Shown here: positions 16,722 to 24,165 of the stretch, piece after piece
How positions within the stretch are numbered: the first letter of the stretch is position 1
How the letters are laid out: each line of letters begins with the position of its first letter
Assembly (NCBI GenBank): GCA_015059845.1
Contig: SUZR01000012.1
Location: forward strand, 1 to 64,000
Direction of reading: 5' to 3'
DNA from: Rikenellaceae bacterium
GTDB lineage: Bacteria > Bacteroidota > Bacteroidia > Bacteroidales > Rikenellaceae
DNA length: 64,000 bases
Notes under the pieces: generated by a model
Told to the model about the DNA's origin: nothing
What the model saw: only the letters and a program-made list of their open reading frames with translations
Database searches by the model: none
Program-made: the position numbers and the translations under genes

Positions 16722-16875
16722 TCTCTTACCAAGAGAAGTTCTTGGACAAACAGAAGATAAAAAAGAAGATAATTTATTTATTGTTTAACATTTTAATTTT
16801 AATTATTGCAATGGAGAAGAAATTTTATGTAGCTCCCTCAGTTGAGATTGTTGAGGTAGCTGTTGAGGCTGGTTT
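16722..16875 (+). repeat. left arm of a 155-bp inverted repeat
   Basis: Nearly identical, apart from one 1-bp indel in an A/G-rich run near 16760, to the reverse complement of 23298-23452. It covers the leader, the start codon and the first 21 codons of the small peptide gene. It contains the short inverted repeat CCAAGA-GAAGT-TCTTGG (16729-16745). No TTTG occurs on the plus strand within it or in the 100 bases before it, so no -7 box is visible here. Confidence 0.95.
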
Positions 16876-16921
16876 TGCTGCGTCAGGTCCTATTCCCCCC
16901 ATAGAGGAAGAGGAGTGGTAG
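16811..16921 (+). CDS. small peptide, candidate RiPP-like precursor 1
   Basis: A 36-residue peptide starting M-E-K-K-F-Y-V-A-P-S and ending I-E-E-E-E-W. Residues 1-23 are identical to those of the second peptide at 23.3 kb and the remaining 13 differ, containing Ser25, three prolines and a poly-Glu stretch. Translation starts at an ATG within the inverted repeat. A short conserved N-part with a variable tail is what a leader-plus-core precursor looks like, and the PqqD-exporter operon is divergent next door. Alternatively it is one of the short Bacteroidales peptides with Y-x-A-P...G-F-A often found upstream of fimbrillin-like genes, function unknown. It is followed 68 bases later by the lipoprotein gene. 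Confidence 0.75.
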   Translation: MEKKFYVAPSVEIVEVAVEAGFAASGPIPPIEEEEW

Positions 16922-16989
16922 TAACTCAACTCGTTAAATTAAATCAAGAAATTAATCATTTTTTATTAATTTGTACAAATTTTTTAATT

Positions 16990-19851
16990 ATGAAAAAACT
17001 TTTATTCTATGCATCAGCTGTTGCTGTTTTGTTCAGCAGCTGTTCTAAGGATGCTACCGAGGACATTGCCATCAACAAGGCTGGCAATGAGGTTTTCTCA
17101 GTTTCTCTTAATACAGAGGAGGAGAGTACCACTCGTGTTACCCTTAGCGGTTCTACCTTTGTGTGGGACGTAAATGATGCCATTGGTGTTGCTACAACAG
17201 AGGCTCCTAAAGCAAACATTATGGTATCTACTTCTATCGGAGGTACTGCTCCTAAGTTCTCTGTATCTGAAGAGGATTATACTCGCTGGTTGGATGATGT
17301 TGCAACAACAGCTAATCCTTTGATGGTTTATTTCCCCTACAAGCCCGGAACTGAATTTGCTGCAGACGGCAAGTTGACTGTTAACATTCCTGCAAAGCAG
17401 CGTTATGCACACGAATCATTCTATAAGAATGCTATCCACGCTGTAGGTTATGCACCCGAGTACACTGGTGCAGATCAGCAGATCGCTCTTCACGTTCCCC
17501 ACGGCTTTATTCAGGCTAAGGTTGTTGGTTGGGGTGATATGAAGTCAATCACTTTGAGCATTAAGGATAAGAACGGTAACGATGTTAATTTGACTGGTAA
17601 CTATGAGGTTGATGCATTGCCTGAGTACACAGAGGAGGACGGTTATGCAACAGACCACAAGTATATCACAGCTGAGAAGTCAGGCGAGACTTATGGTAAG
17701 GAGATTACAGTTGACCTTGGTTTCAAGCCCGAGGATTTGCTCTTCTCTGATCCTCTGCTCGTAAACTTCGTAGTACCCGCTGGTATCAAACTTTCAGAGG
17801 CAACTTTGACATTCACTAACGATAAGGGTGATACATATGATGTAAAGATGGATAAAGAGGCTTCTGATGGTAAGATGAATATGCGTCCCAGTTTGCGTGT
17901 TACTGTAAGTCAAAACGTACAGTTCGGTCTTGATGACAAGTTCCTTATCTGGGATGACGACCAGTACACTGCAGAGGAGAAGTTCTTGGCTTACGCTTAC
18001 CTCGCACAGGTTCAGACAGCTGACTCTAAGCCTTATGATGGTGTTTGGGATACTGTAAAGAGTTTCGTTCCTAACGCAAGCTCTGTTTATGATGTTGACG
18101 CTTTGCTCGTTGACACTGAGCTTGATTTCTCTTCATACACTAAGGCTTGGGCAGATGCTGCTAAGGCTGAGCTTGATAACGTCCTCACATACGATGCTAT
18201 CAACGAGTTCTGGATTAACGTTTACGATTGGTACTCTAAGAACGGTGGTGCTATCGAGTCTCTCGCTTACAACAATATCATCAGTGACACTAACACAACT
18301 ATCAAGAACCTTAACGTAGTTGGTTCTGGTATCTCTGCAGGTGCAGGTTTGGAGAGCCTTACTATCGAGAATGTAACCGTTAAGGCTAAGGGCGGTAACT
18401 TCGCAGGCCTTATCGCTGGCCACAGCGACCTGGCAAAAGTTAAGGACGTAGTTATCTCAACTGGTAACAAGGTTGTTGCTGAGAATGTTCCTCAGGTAGG
18501 TGGTATTTTCGGTTGTCTTGCAGCTGCTGATGCTGCTATTGCAACTGCTAAGGCTATCGCAATCGAGGCTAAGGACTGCGAGATCGTAGGTCGTTTGTAT
18601 GGTAAGGTGCTTTCAACTATCGAGTTGACTCTTAAGGATAAGTATGATTGGGATGCTTCAGTTAGCTCATACCCCGTTATCGGTTACGTTGATAATCACG
18701 CTAACGTAACTGCTGATATCGCAGTTAGCGCAGAGTTGAAGAACGGTGGCGTTGTAGGTAAGGTATATGTTGCTCCAGTGGCTGATGATTACGCTTCATC
18801 TGTTATCGTTGAGGGCGTAAGTTACTGGAATGGTGATATTGTTTGGGGTGCTGCTCCTACTATGGCTGTTGATGCAGACGGTGTTGTTACTGATCCGTTT
18901 ACAGCTGAGGATCTTGCTGCAGTTCTTACAACTGATGCATTCTCATCAACTTATTTCTTGACTCATGATATTGATATGCAGTGCGATCACGTAGTTTGGG
19001 GCGCTGATGCGTTGGATCCTATGGGTGTTTACCCTGAGTTCTCATTGTGGACAAGCCTTTCTGGCTCTCGTAAAATTAAGCTCGATGGTAAGAATCACAC
19101 TATCTCTAATGCTTCTGTTACTGGTCAAGGTACTGGTTATGTTTCATTGTTCGGTTATGAGGCTGAGTTGAAGGATGTTAAGGTTGCTAACTTGATTGTT
19201 AACACATCTGCAGCTGCTACTAATAATATCTTTGCTGTTGCTGGTTTGGCTTACTCTGGTAAGGCAGAGAATGTATCTGTTGAGAATGTAATTGTTAATG
19301 TTGCTGACAAGTTGTCGAATACTAGTGCAGGTGTTGCAGCTATCTTCTCTGTAGCTGATATCAAGGAGGATATCAAGAATGTTACTGTTAAGAACTGCTC
19401 AATTGTATCTAACAAGGCTGTTACAGCTGGTATCGTTGCTGGTGTATTGAACGTTTCTGGTAAGACATCTGCTATCGAGGGTATTATAGTTGAGGGTACA
19501 AACTCAGTTAAGACAGCTGCTGGTGCAATGAATAAGACTAAGGGTCTTATTAACACTAACTATGTTGCTCCTAAGGCTTATGCTTACACTGCTCCTTTCG
19601 GTATCGTTAACGTAACTGACGCTGCTTTCGCTGCTTCAGGTACAGTTACTCATACTTTGACTGTTAGCAAGTCATCTTATGGCTCTGTATTTGCTGCTGG
19701 TTACACATTCGCAAATGCTTCTACTGCTAAGAAGGACGTAGTATTGAGCAAGACTGCATTCTCTGTTGCTGATCTTGAGAATTACGATTACGCATTCATG
19801 TCAAATGCAAATGTTGATAACTACTTCAACAACATCGCTTTTGTTAAGTAA
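16990..19851 (+). CDS. fimbrillin-like surface lipoprotein 1
   Basis: A 953-residue lipoprotein: signal peptide with lipobox L-F-S-S-C (Cys18). The N-terminal third has a fimbrillin-type pattern (T-R-V-T-L-S-G...F-V-W-D-V-N-D-A-I-G-V). The C-terminal part from about residue 470 holds repeated short beta units such as L-K-D-V-K-V-A-N-L-I-V-N and V-K-N-C-S-I-V, each followed by a Gly-Ala-rich turn (A-G-I-V-A-G), suggesting a beta-helix. Homologous along its length to the 1012-residue protein at 20.2-23.2 kb. I infer an exposed adhesin or glycan-binding protein. An in-frame extension upstream of the ATG is ignored because the signal peptide begins at M-K-K-L-L-F. Confidence 0.82.
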   Translation: MKKLLFYASAVAVLFSSCSKDATEDIAINKAGNEVFSVSLNTEEESTTRVTLSGSTFVWDVNDAIGVATTEAPKANIMVSTSIGGTAPKFSVSEEDYTRWLDDVATTANPLMVYFPYKPGTEFAADGKLTVNIPAKQRYAHESFYKNAIHAVGYAPEYTGADQQIALHVPHGFIQAKVVGWGDMKSITLSIKDKNGNDVNLTGNYEVDALPEYTEEDGYATDHKYITAEKSGETYGKEITVDLGFKPEDLLFSDPLLVNFVVPAGIKLSEATLTFTNDKGDTYDVKMDKEASDGKMNMRPSLRVTVSQNVQFGLDDKFLIWDDDQYTAEEKFLAYAYLAQVQTADSKPYDGVWDTVKSFVPNASSVYDVDALLVDTELDFSSYTKAWADAAKAELDNVLTYDAINEFWINVYDWYSKNGGAIESLAYNNIISDTNTTIKNLNVVGSGISAGAGLESLTIENVTVKAKGGNFAGLIAGHSDLAKVKDVVISTGNKVVAENVPQVGGIFGCLAAADAAIATAKAIAIEAKDCEIVGRLYGKVLSTIELTLKDKYDWDASVSSYPVIGYVDNHANVTADIAVSAELKNGGVVGKVYVAPVADDYASSVIVEGVSYWNGDIVWGAAPTMAVDADGVVTDPFTAEDLAAVLTTDAFSSTYFLTHDIDMQCDHVVWGADALDPMGVYPEFSLWTSLSGSRKIKLDGKNHTISNASVTGQGTGYVSLFGYEAELKDVKVANLIVNTSAAATNNIFAVAGLAYSGKAENVSVENVIVNVADKLSNTSAGVAAIFSVADIKEDIKNVTVKNCSIVSNKAVTAGIVAGVLNVSGKTSAIEGIIVEGTNSVKTAAGAMNKTKGLINTNYVAPKAYAYTAPFGIVNVTDAAFAASGTVTHTLTVSKSSYGSVFAAGYTFANASTAKKDVVLSKTAFSVADLENYDYAFMSNANVDNYFNNIAFVK

Positions 19852-19892
19852 TATTTTTGAGTAGATTATTTAGTTAATCAATAGTTACTTTT

Positions 19893-19926
19893 CCCCTGGG
19901 TCTTTTGACTCAGGGGATTTTTTGTT
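19893..19926 (+). terminator. terminator of lipoprotein 1
   Basis: Stem CCCCTGGGTC / GACTCAGGGG with loop TTTT, then ATTTTTTG. The preceding bases TAGTTAATCAATAGTTACT recur, reverse-complemented, before the other terminator, so the terminators are part of the duplication. Confidence 0.85.
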
Positions 19927-20077
19927 GTAATTTATATTTTCATTGAAGAATGCATATTTGAGATATAGAGACCTCGTTGAATATGATTTATACAATCGTA
20001 ATAGAACCCAAATGGCATCATTCGTTGAGTATGACTTTATGTTATATATGAGTCTGATTTTACGAAGATATATATAC

Positions 20078-20110
20078 AAAAAAATCCCTAGGGTCTTTCG
20101 ACCCCAGGGA
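20078..20110 (-). terminator. terminator of lipoprotein 2
   Basis: Stem TCCCTAGGGTC / GACCCCAGGGA (as read on the plus strand with GU-type mismatch), with a run of T on the minus-strand exit. It is homologous to the terminator at 19.9 kb. Confidence 0.85.
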
Positions 20111-20159
20111 CCTAGTAACTATTGATTAACTAAACTAGTAAAATCTAAGTTAAGAGAGA

Positions 20160-23100
20160 TTACTCCTTGTTGAAGCCCCATACTGAGCGACCAGTAGCAA
20201 GAGGAGCATTGGTGAAGAATGTATAATCATAATCTGCAACATTTGCAGCATCGTAGAGAACCTGACCTGCAGCAGCAGCTGTAAACGTATCATTAAATAC
20301 AATACCTGCCGCGAAAGGCTTAGTTGCATCCCAACCAGCAGCCAAGTTCAACTTTGCCTCCTGACGTGTCTTAGCAAATTCAGCGTTTGTTACGTTTACT
20401 GTACCAAATGCATAAATATCACCCTTAGTGCTCTTATACTTAGTACCATAGTTATTAATAGTCTTGTAACCATCAATACCCTTAGTTGCATTGTTCAACG
20501 GACCCTGACCAACTGCAACATTAACACCAGCATTTACACCACCAACTGAGAAAGGTTTCAATGTAACACCCTTGCTTGTAGTAGCAACATTCATAGTACC
20601 TGCGATAATACCTGCACGTGCGCCGAGGTTCTCCTCGCCAGCATAGCTGATATTAATGTTCTTTACCTCAACGTTGTCGATATCGTCAGTATCAACCTCA
20701 GAGAATACACCACCAATAGAGTTAGTGTAATAAGCATTATCAGACTTTGCAACGACATTATCTGCAATGTTAATTACCAAACCGTCAACTACAACATTCT
20801 TAGCAGTACCAGCCTTAGCCAAACCAGCCATAAAGACATATTTGCCAGTCATATCCAACTGAACATTAGAGAACTTAATATCGCTAAGAGTTGCGTTGTA
20901 ACCAAACAAAGACTTAGCCCAACCATTATTGGTTGCAATGATGTTCTTAATCTCGAAATCAGCATTCTTACCGTTATCACCACTCAAATTAATATTCTGT
21001 GCTGCAACGTGTGAAAGAGCAATTACCTGCTGGCTCTCAATTGCATCGCCAGCCTCGTTCATCTTAACGTAGCACTGCATATCGATATTGTGTGTAAGCT
21101 CTGTATCAAGATCTGCACCAGAAGTTTCCAATGCATATGCCAACTCCTCAGCTGTGAAGTAGTCATCACCACCAACAACCTGCTTAGGTACACCACTCCA
21201 GTAGCTTGTACCGTTAAGAACGATAGAAGCGTTATTTTTAGCAACTACATTTGCATAAGTAGCATCAGCAGAACCATTAGAGAAGTCAATTACATAAGGC
21301 TGAGTTGATGTAGCATAAATTACAGGAACATCGTAAGAGGTAATCAAAGACAAATCAATTGCAAGGTTCGCGTTTGTATACGTATAACCATAAAGCTGGC
21401 CAACATTAACATGAGCATCGTCAGCATACTGGATTGCGGGAAGAGCCTCAATAGTAACATCAGGCATAACACTAGCCTTTACTACACCCATAATACCACC
21501 AATATATGCACCTGTTGCGCTAACCTCAGTAGCAATAAGCTCATTACCCTCACCGAGAACTACATTCACAACTTTTGATCCAATATTCTCGTTTGATGCA
21601 ACAAAACCAACATTTGTAACTGCCTCTTCTGTTGAAGTATAAACATTATAAATAGACTCGGGAGAAACTACTTTACAGTTAGTAATCTCAAGGTTCTCCA
21701 ACTTTGCACCAGCAGTGAAACCATTACCAAGAACAGTAAGACCATTGATTACAGTAGGCTCCTCAAGGCCACCAACTACTGCCTGCTCGCCGGGAATTAA
21801 ACCACCCTCACCAATCTCAAGAGACTCAATTGCGTTGCCGTTCTGAATGTACCAATACAAAGCATCACGATAGAAACCAGCCATAACATCATCCTTGTAC
21901 TCTGAAGTACCATACTTGGTGTACATAGCCTCTGCATCGAAGTTCGTGAAGTCGATTTTGTCGCAAGCAATCAAAAGCTTCTGCTTTGCAAGCTTCGTCA
22001 AAGCCTCATCAAAAATTGGATCTGTTGGAACAGGATTAGTAACCTCTATACCCCACATTTCCTTAACAAATGGGATAAGGTCCGCTTCAGTAGGATAAAG
22101 GTTTCTAGCAGCCTCTGTACCGTAGTGATTTCGTGCATCCTGAGTAGCATAAGCGTAAAGGATGAAGTCACGTACAGCAGCATCGTTGTTATCCTTAGCA
22201 ATTACATAGTAATCATCGAGACCGAACTGTACGTTGAATGATCCAAAGTCAGAGTACGAATTTGCTATCACCGTATATTTATCAAGGTCATCTGCAGGAG
22301 CCTCATTCATTGTGTACTCGAAAGTATCAGAACCATTTGACAAAATGAATGTAGCACCAGAAAGATCCAAATTTGCGGGAACAACGAAAGCAACGGGGAT
22401 AGACTCGTAGTAGTCAAAAGGCTCGTTAACGCTACCGAAATCTACAGTAATCTTAGATGCGGGAGTTGAACTTGTAGAAATACCATCCTGACTAACCTCC
22501 AATGAAGGACGCTCTTTAACATCAGTCTCAGGATCATCTACTACATTTACCTTAACTTTTACAGGTGTGTTACCTGTATTCAAGTTATAGTATTCACCGT
22601 TCTTATTCTTAATCATCAAGGTAACGCCGTCCTCATGAGTCTCACCAAGGCCCAAAACGTAAAAGTTAAGAATTGCGGTAGGAATTATAAGGTCGATGTG
22701 TGCATCTGTAGCATACTCCTCAACATAACCAACTGCATTTACAGTGGTCTTATAGAATGAACGACCATTATAACGCTGTGTAGCGGGAATACCCAAATCG
22801 ATAGTTACATCACCAGTTATTGCGTCAACCGCAAAAGCCGCCTGATCGGGTGAGTAGGGATAATAAGCATAAAGTGCCTTGCCAATAACATCTACGTCAT
22901 CGAACAAATAACGATAATCGTCTTTTGATACGAAGAAAGAGGGGCTTGAGGTCTTCTCAGTAGTGTAAGCAGGGATATTAGCATCAAGAACATCCTCTGA
23001 TGCAATACCAACACCATCTGCTACATCCCAGATGTACTGAGCACCATTAAGGTGCAAACGTGTAGTCTCCTCTGCACCAATTGATGCTGTGAAAACCTTG

Positions 23101-23198
23101 TTGCCACCAGCTACGGTTCCAAGATCTTCGGTCGCATCCTTTGAACAGCTGCTAAACAATACTGCTACAGCTGAAGCATAGAATAAAAGTTTTTTCAT
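20160..23198 (-). CDS. fimbrillin-like surface lipoprotein 2
   Basis: A 1012-residue lipoprotein with the same signal peptide as its partner (M-K-K-L-L-F-Y-A-S-A, lipobox L-F-S-S-C, Cys18) and the same architecture: N-terminal fimbrillin-like part (T-R-L-H-L-N-G-A-Q-Y-I-W-D-V), then a beta-helix-like C-terminal part with units such as V-E-V-K-N-I-N-I-S and A-G-I-I-A-G-T-M-N-V. Identity to the 953-residue protein drops sharply after the signal peptide, so the pair is not a very recent copy over the coding body. It follows the second small peptide gene by 68 bases and lies downstream of a recognisable promoter. Probable surface adhesin; ligand unknown. Confidence 0.82.
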   Translation of the reverse strand: MKKLLFYASAVAVLFSSCSKDATEDLGTVAGGNKVFTASIGAEETTRLHLNGAQYIWDVADGVGIASEDVLDANIPAYTTEKTSSPSFFVSKDDYRYLFDDVDVIGKALYAYYPYSPDQAAFAVDAITGDVTIDLGIPATQRYNGRSFYKTTVNAVGYVEEYATDAHIDLIIPTAILNFYVLGLGETHEDGVTLMIKNKNGEYYNLNTGNTPVKVKVNVVDDPETDVKERPSLEVSQDGISTSSTPASKITVDFGSVNEPFDYYESIPVAFVVPANLDLSGATFILSNGSDTFEYTMNEAPADDLDKYTVIANSYSDFGSFNVQFGLDDYYVIAKDNNDAAVRDFILYAYATQDARNHYGTEAARNLYPTEADLIPFVKEMWGIEVTNPVPTDPIFDEALTKLAKQKLLIACDKIDFTNFDAEAMYTKYGTSEYKDDVMAGFYRDALYWYIQNGNAIESLEIGEGGLIPGEQAVVGGLEEPTVINGLTVLGNGFTAGAKLENLEITNCKVVSPESIYNVYTSTEEAVTNVGFVASNENIGSKVVNVVLGEGNELIATEVSATGAYIGGIMGVVKASVMPDVTIEALPAIQYADDAHVNVGQLYGYTYTNANLAIDLSLITSYDVPVIYATSTQPYVIDFSNGSADATYANVVAKNNASIVLNGTSYWSGVPKQVVGGDDYFTAEELAYALETSGADLDTELTHNIDMQCYVKMNEAGDAIESQQVIALSHVAAQNINLSGDNGKNADFEIKNIIATNNGWAKSLFGYNATLSDIKFSNVQLDMTGKYVFMAGLAKAGTAKNVVVDGLVINIADNVVAKSDNAYYTNSIGGVFSEVDTDDIDNVEVKNINISYAGEENLGARAGIIAGTMNVATTSKGVTLKPFSVGGVNAGVNVAVGQGPLNNATKGIDGYKTINNYGTKYKSTKGDIYAFGTVNVTNAEFAKTRQEAKLNLAAGWDATKPFAAGIVFNDTFTAAAAGQVLYDAANVADYDYTFFTNAPLATGRSVWGFNKE

Positions 23199-23266
23199 AA
23201 TAATAAATTTGTACAAATTGATTAATAAATAAGTTTCAATTTAGTAATTAATGATAGTATCGACTA

Positions 23267-23362
23267 CTACCACTCATTGACATCCATAGACTGAGCGAAA
23301 CCAGCCTCAACAGCTACCTCAACAATCTCAACTGAGGGAGCTACATAAAATTTCTTCTCCAT
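23267..23362 (-). CDS. small peptide, candidate RiPP-like precursor 2
   Basis: A 31-residue peptide beginning M-E-K-K-F-Y-V-A-P-S, identical to peptide 1 through G-F-A at residue 23, then Q-S-M-D-V-N-E-W and a double stop. Like peptide 1 it has a Ser at residue 25 and ends in Glu-Trp. Conservation of the first 23 residues and of the DNA upstream contrasts with the variable tail. The gene precedes lipoprotein 2. A function as a secreted signalling or modified peptide is possible; a leader peptide controlling the downstream gene is an equally good alternative. Confidence 0.75.
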   Translation of the reverse strand: MEKKFYVAPSVEIVEVAVEAGFAQSMDVNEW

Positions 23363-23452
23363 TGCAATAATTAAAATTAAAATGTTAAACAATAAATAAA
23401 TTATCTTCTTCTTTTATCTTCTGTTTGTCCAAGAACTTCTCTTGGTAAGAGA
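23298..23452 (-). repeat. right arm of the 155-bp inverted repeat
   Basis: Reverse complement of the left arm with a single 1-bp indel. It carries the same short dyad (CCAAGAACTTCTCTTGG at 23429-23445 on the plus strand). Beyond the outer edge the two flanks are unrelated, so the repeat ends abruptly, as expected for a recombination or gene-conversion tract. Confidence 0.95.
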
Positions 23453-23799
23453 GTATTATAGCAGTTAAAATACAATTATTGGAGCCCATCTATGCTTCTA
23501 ACTCTGTGGTATTCAAGCATTAGGCCCTAAAATCAGCGTTTTATTTCACCGTATAGTACTCCATACACTCCGCAAATGTAATAAAATTTTCTCACTTTGC
23601 AATTAAATTTTAGTTTTTTTGTCGTTTTTTATGCAGCAAGTTTATTATACACATTGTGTAGGTTATAGTGACAAATGTTGCTACTATATCATAATGTAAA
23701 GATATAAATAATTTTCTAAAATTTCACAATGAGTGAATAAAAAATGTGGCGAAAAGTGATTTTTTTGGGTGAATGATTGATTTTTGAGCCTAATTAGAG
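23363..23799. other. 436-base intergenic region upstream of the right unit
   Basis: Holds the right repeat arm, a long leader, a promoter (separate entry) and an AT-rich stretch. A perfect 13-base palindrome TACACA-T-TGTGTA lies at 23648-23660, about 70 bases upstream of the -7 box and a candidate operator. I see no further gene. Confidence 0.6.
23573..23602 (-). promoter_or_regulatory. promoter of peptide 2 / lipoprotein 2
   Basis: Minus-strand -7 box TACATTTG (23573-23580) with TTG at 23600-23602 nineteen bases upstream, a standard Bacteroidetes spacing. The predicted leader is about 200 bases and runs through the right repeat arm. The equivalent region of the left unit has no such box. 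Confidence 0.65.
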
Positions 23800-24153
23800 T
23801 TATAACTCCGGATTACACAGTGCGGCGTCACGTTCGAGTTGGCGTTGCAGTTCGTCGATGGAGGCGAAGCGGCGCTCGTCACGAATCTTCAGGCGGAGGT
23901 CCACCTCTATCTCGCGACCATAGAGGTCGCCCGCGAAGCCGAAGATATGTGTCTCGAGCAGGCGTGTCTGTCCATCCACCGAGGGGCGCAGGCCGATATT
24001 TGACATCGCATTGTAGAGCTTGCCATCGAGGCGCACCTGCGAGTAATACACTCCGTTATCAACCTTTATATCGCGTGCATCGATATTAGCTGTGGGGAAT
24101 CCCATCTTGCGGCCCAGCTGCGCTCCGTGTATAACCTCGCCCTTGATTATCAT
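23800..24153 (-). CDS. stand-alone riboflavin kinase domain protein
   Basis: A 117-residue protein corresponding only to the C-terminal kinase half of bifunctional RibF: G-R-K-M-G-F-P-T-A-N-I, D-N-G-V-Y-Y, N-I-G-L-R-P-S-V and E-T-H-I-F-G-F with the catalytic Glu. It would phosphorylate riboflavin to FMN. The FAD-synthetase half is missing: only 12 bases separate its start from the preceding gene, and no upstream fragment is seen, so this is a separate gene and not a recent truncation. A full RibF may exist elsewhere in the genome. Confidence 0.82.
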   Translation of the reverse strand: MIIKGEVIHGAQLGRKMGFPTANIDARDIKVDNGVYYSQVRLDGKLYNAMSNIGLRPSVDGQTRLLETHIFGFAGDLYGREIEVDLRLKIRDERRFASIDELQRQLERDAALCNPEL

Positions 24154-24165
24154 ACCTTATATATA

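Larger units (their letters stand above)
19852..20159. other. 308-base convergent intergenic region
   Basis: Contains the two terminators described separately and, between them, about 165 AT-rich bases. An imperfect direct repeat is visible (TCGTTGAATATGATTTAT near 19974 and TCGTTGAGTATGACTTTAT near 20022). I see no convincing gene: a 60-residue open frame here has no start context or recognisable features. Confidence 0.6.

Noticed and set aside
19974..20040. Direct repeat TCGTTGAATATGA / TCGTTGAGTATGA as an attachment or regulatory site
   Set aside because: Only two imperfect copies within an untranscribed spacer between two terminators, with no recombinase near; recorded as sequence feature only.
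19943..20125. 60-residue plus-strand frame between the lipoprotein terminators
   Set aside because: It overlaps both terminator stems, has no promoter or family features, and is AT-rich intergenic sequence.
23801..24153. Truncated pseudogene of full-length ribF
   Set aside because: No in-frame remnants of the FAD-synthetase half upstream and all kinase motifs are intact, so a separate gene is more likely.
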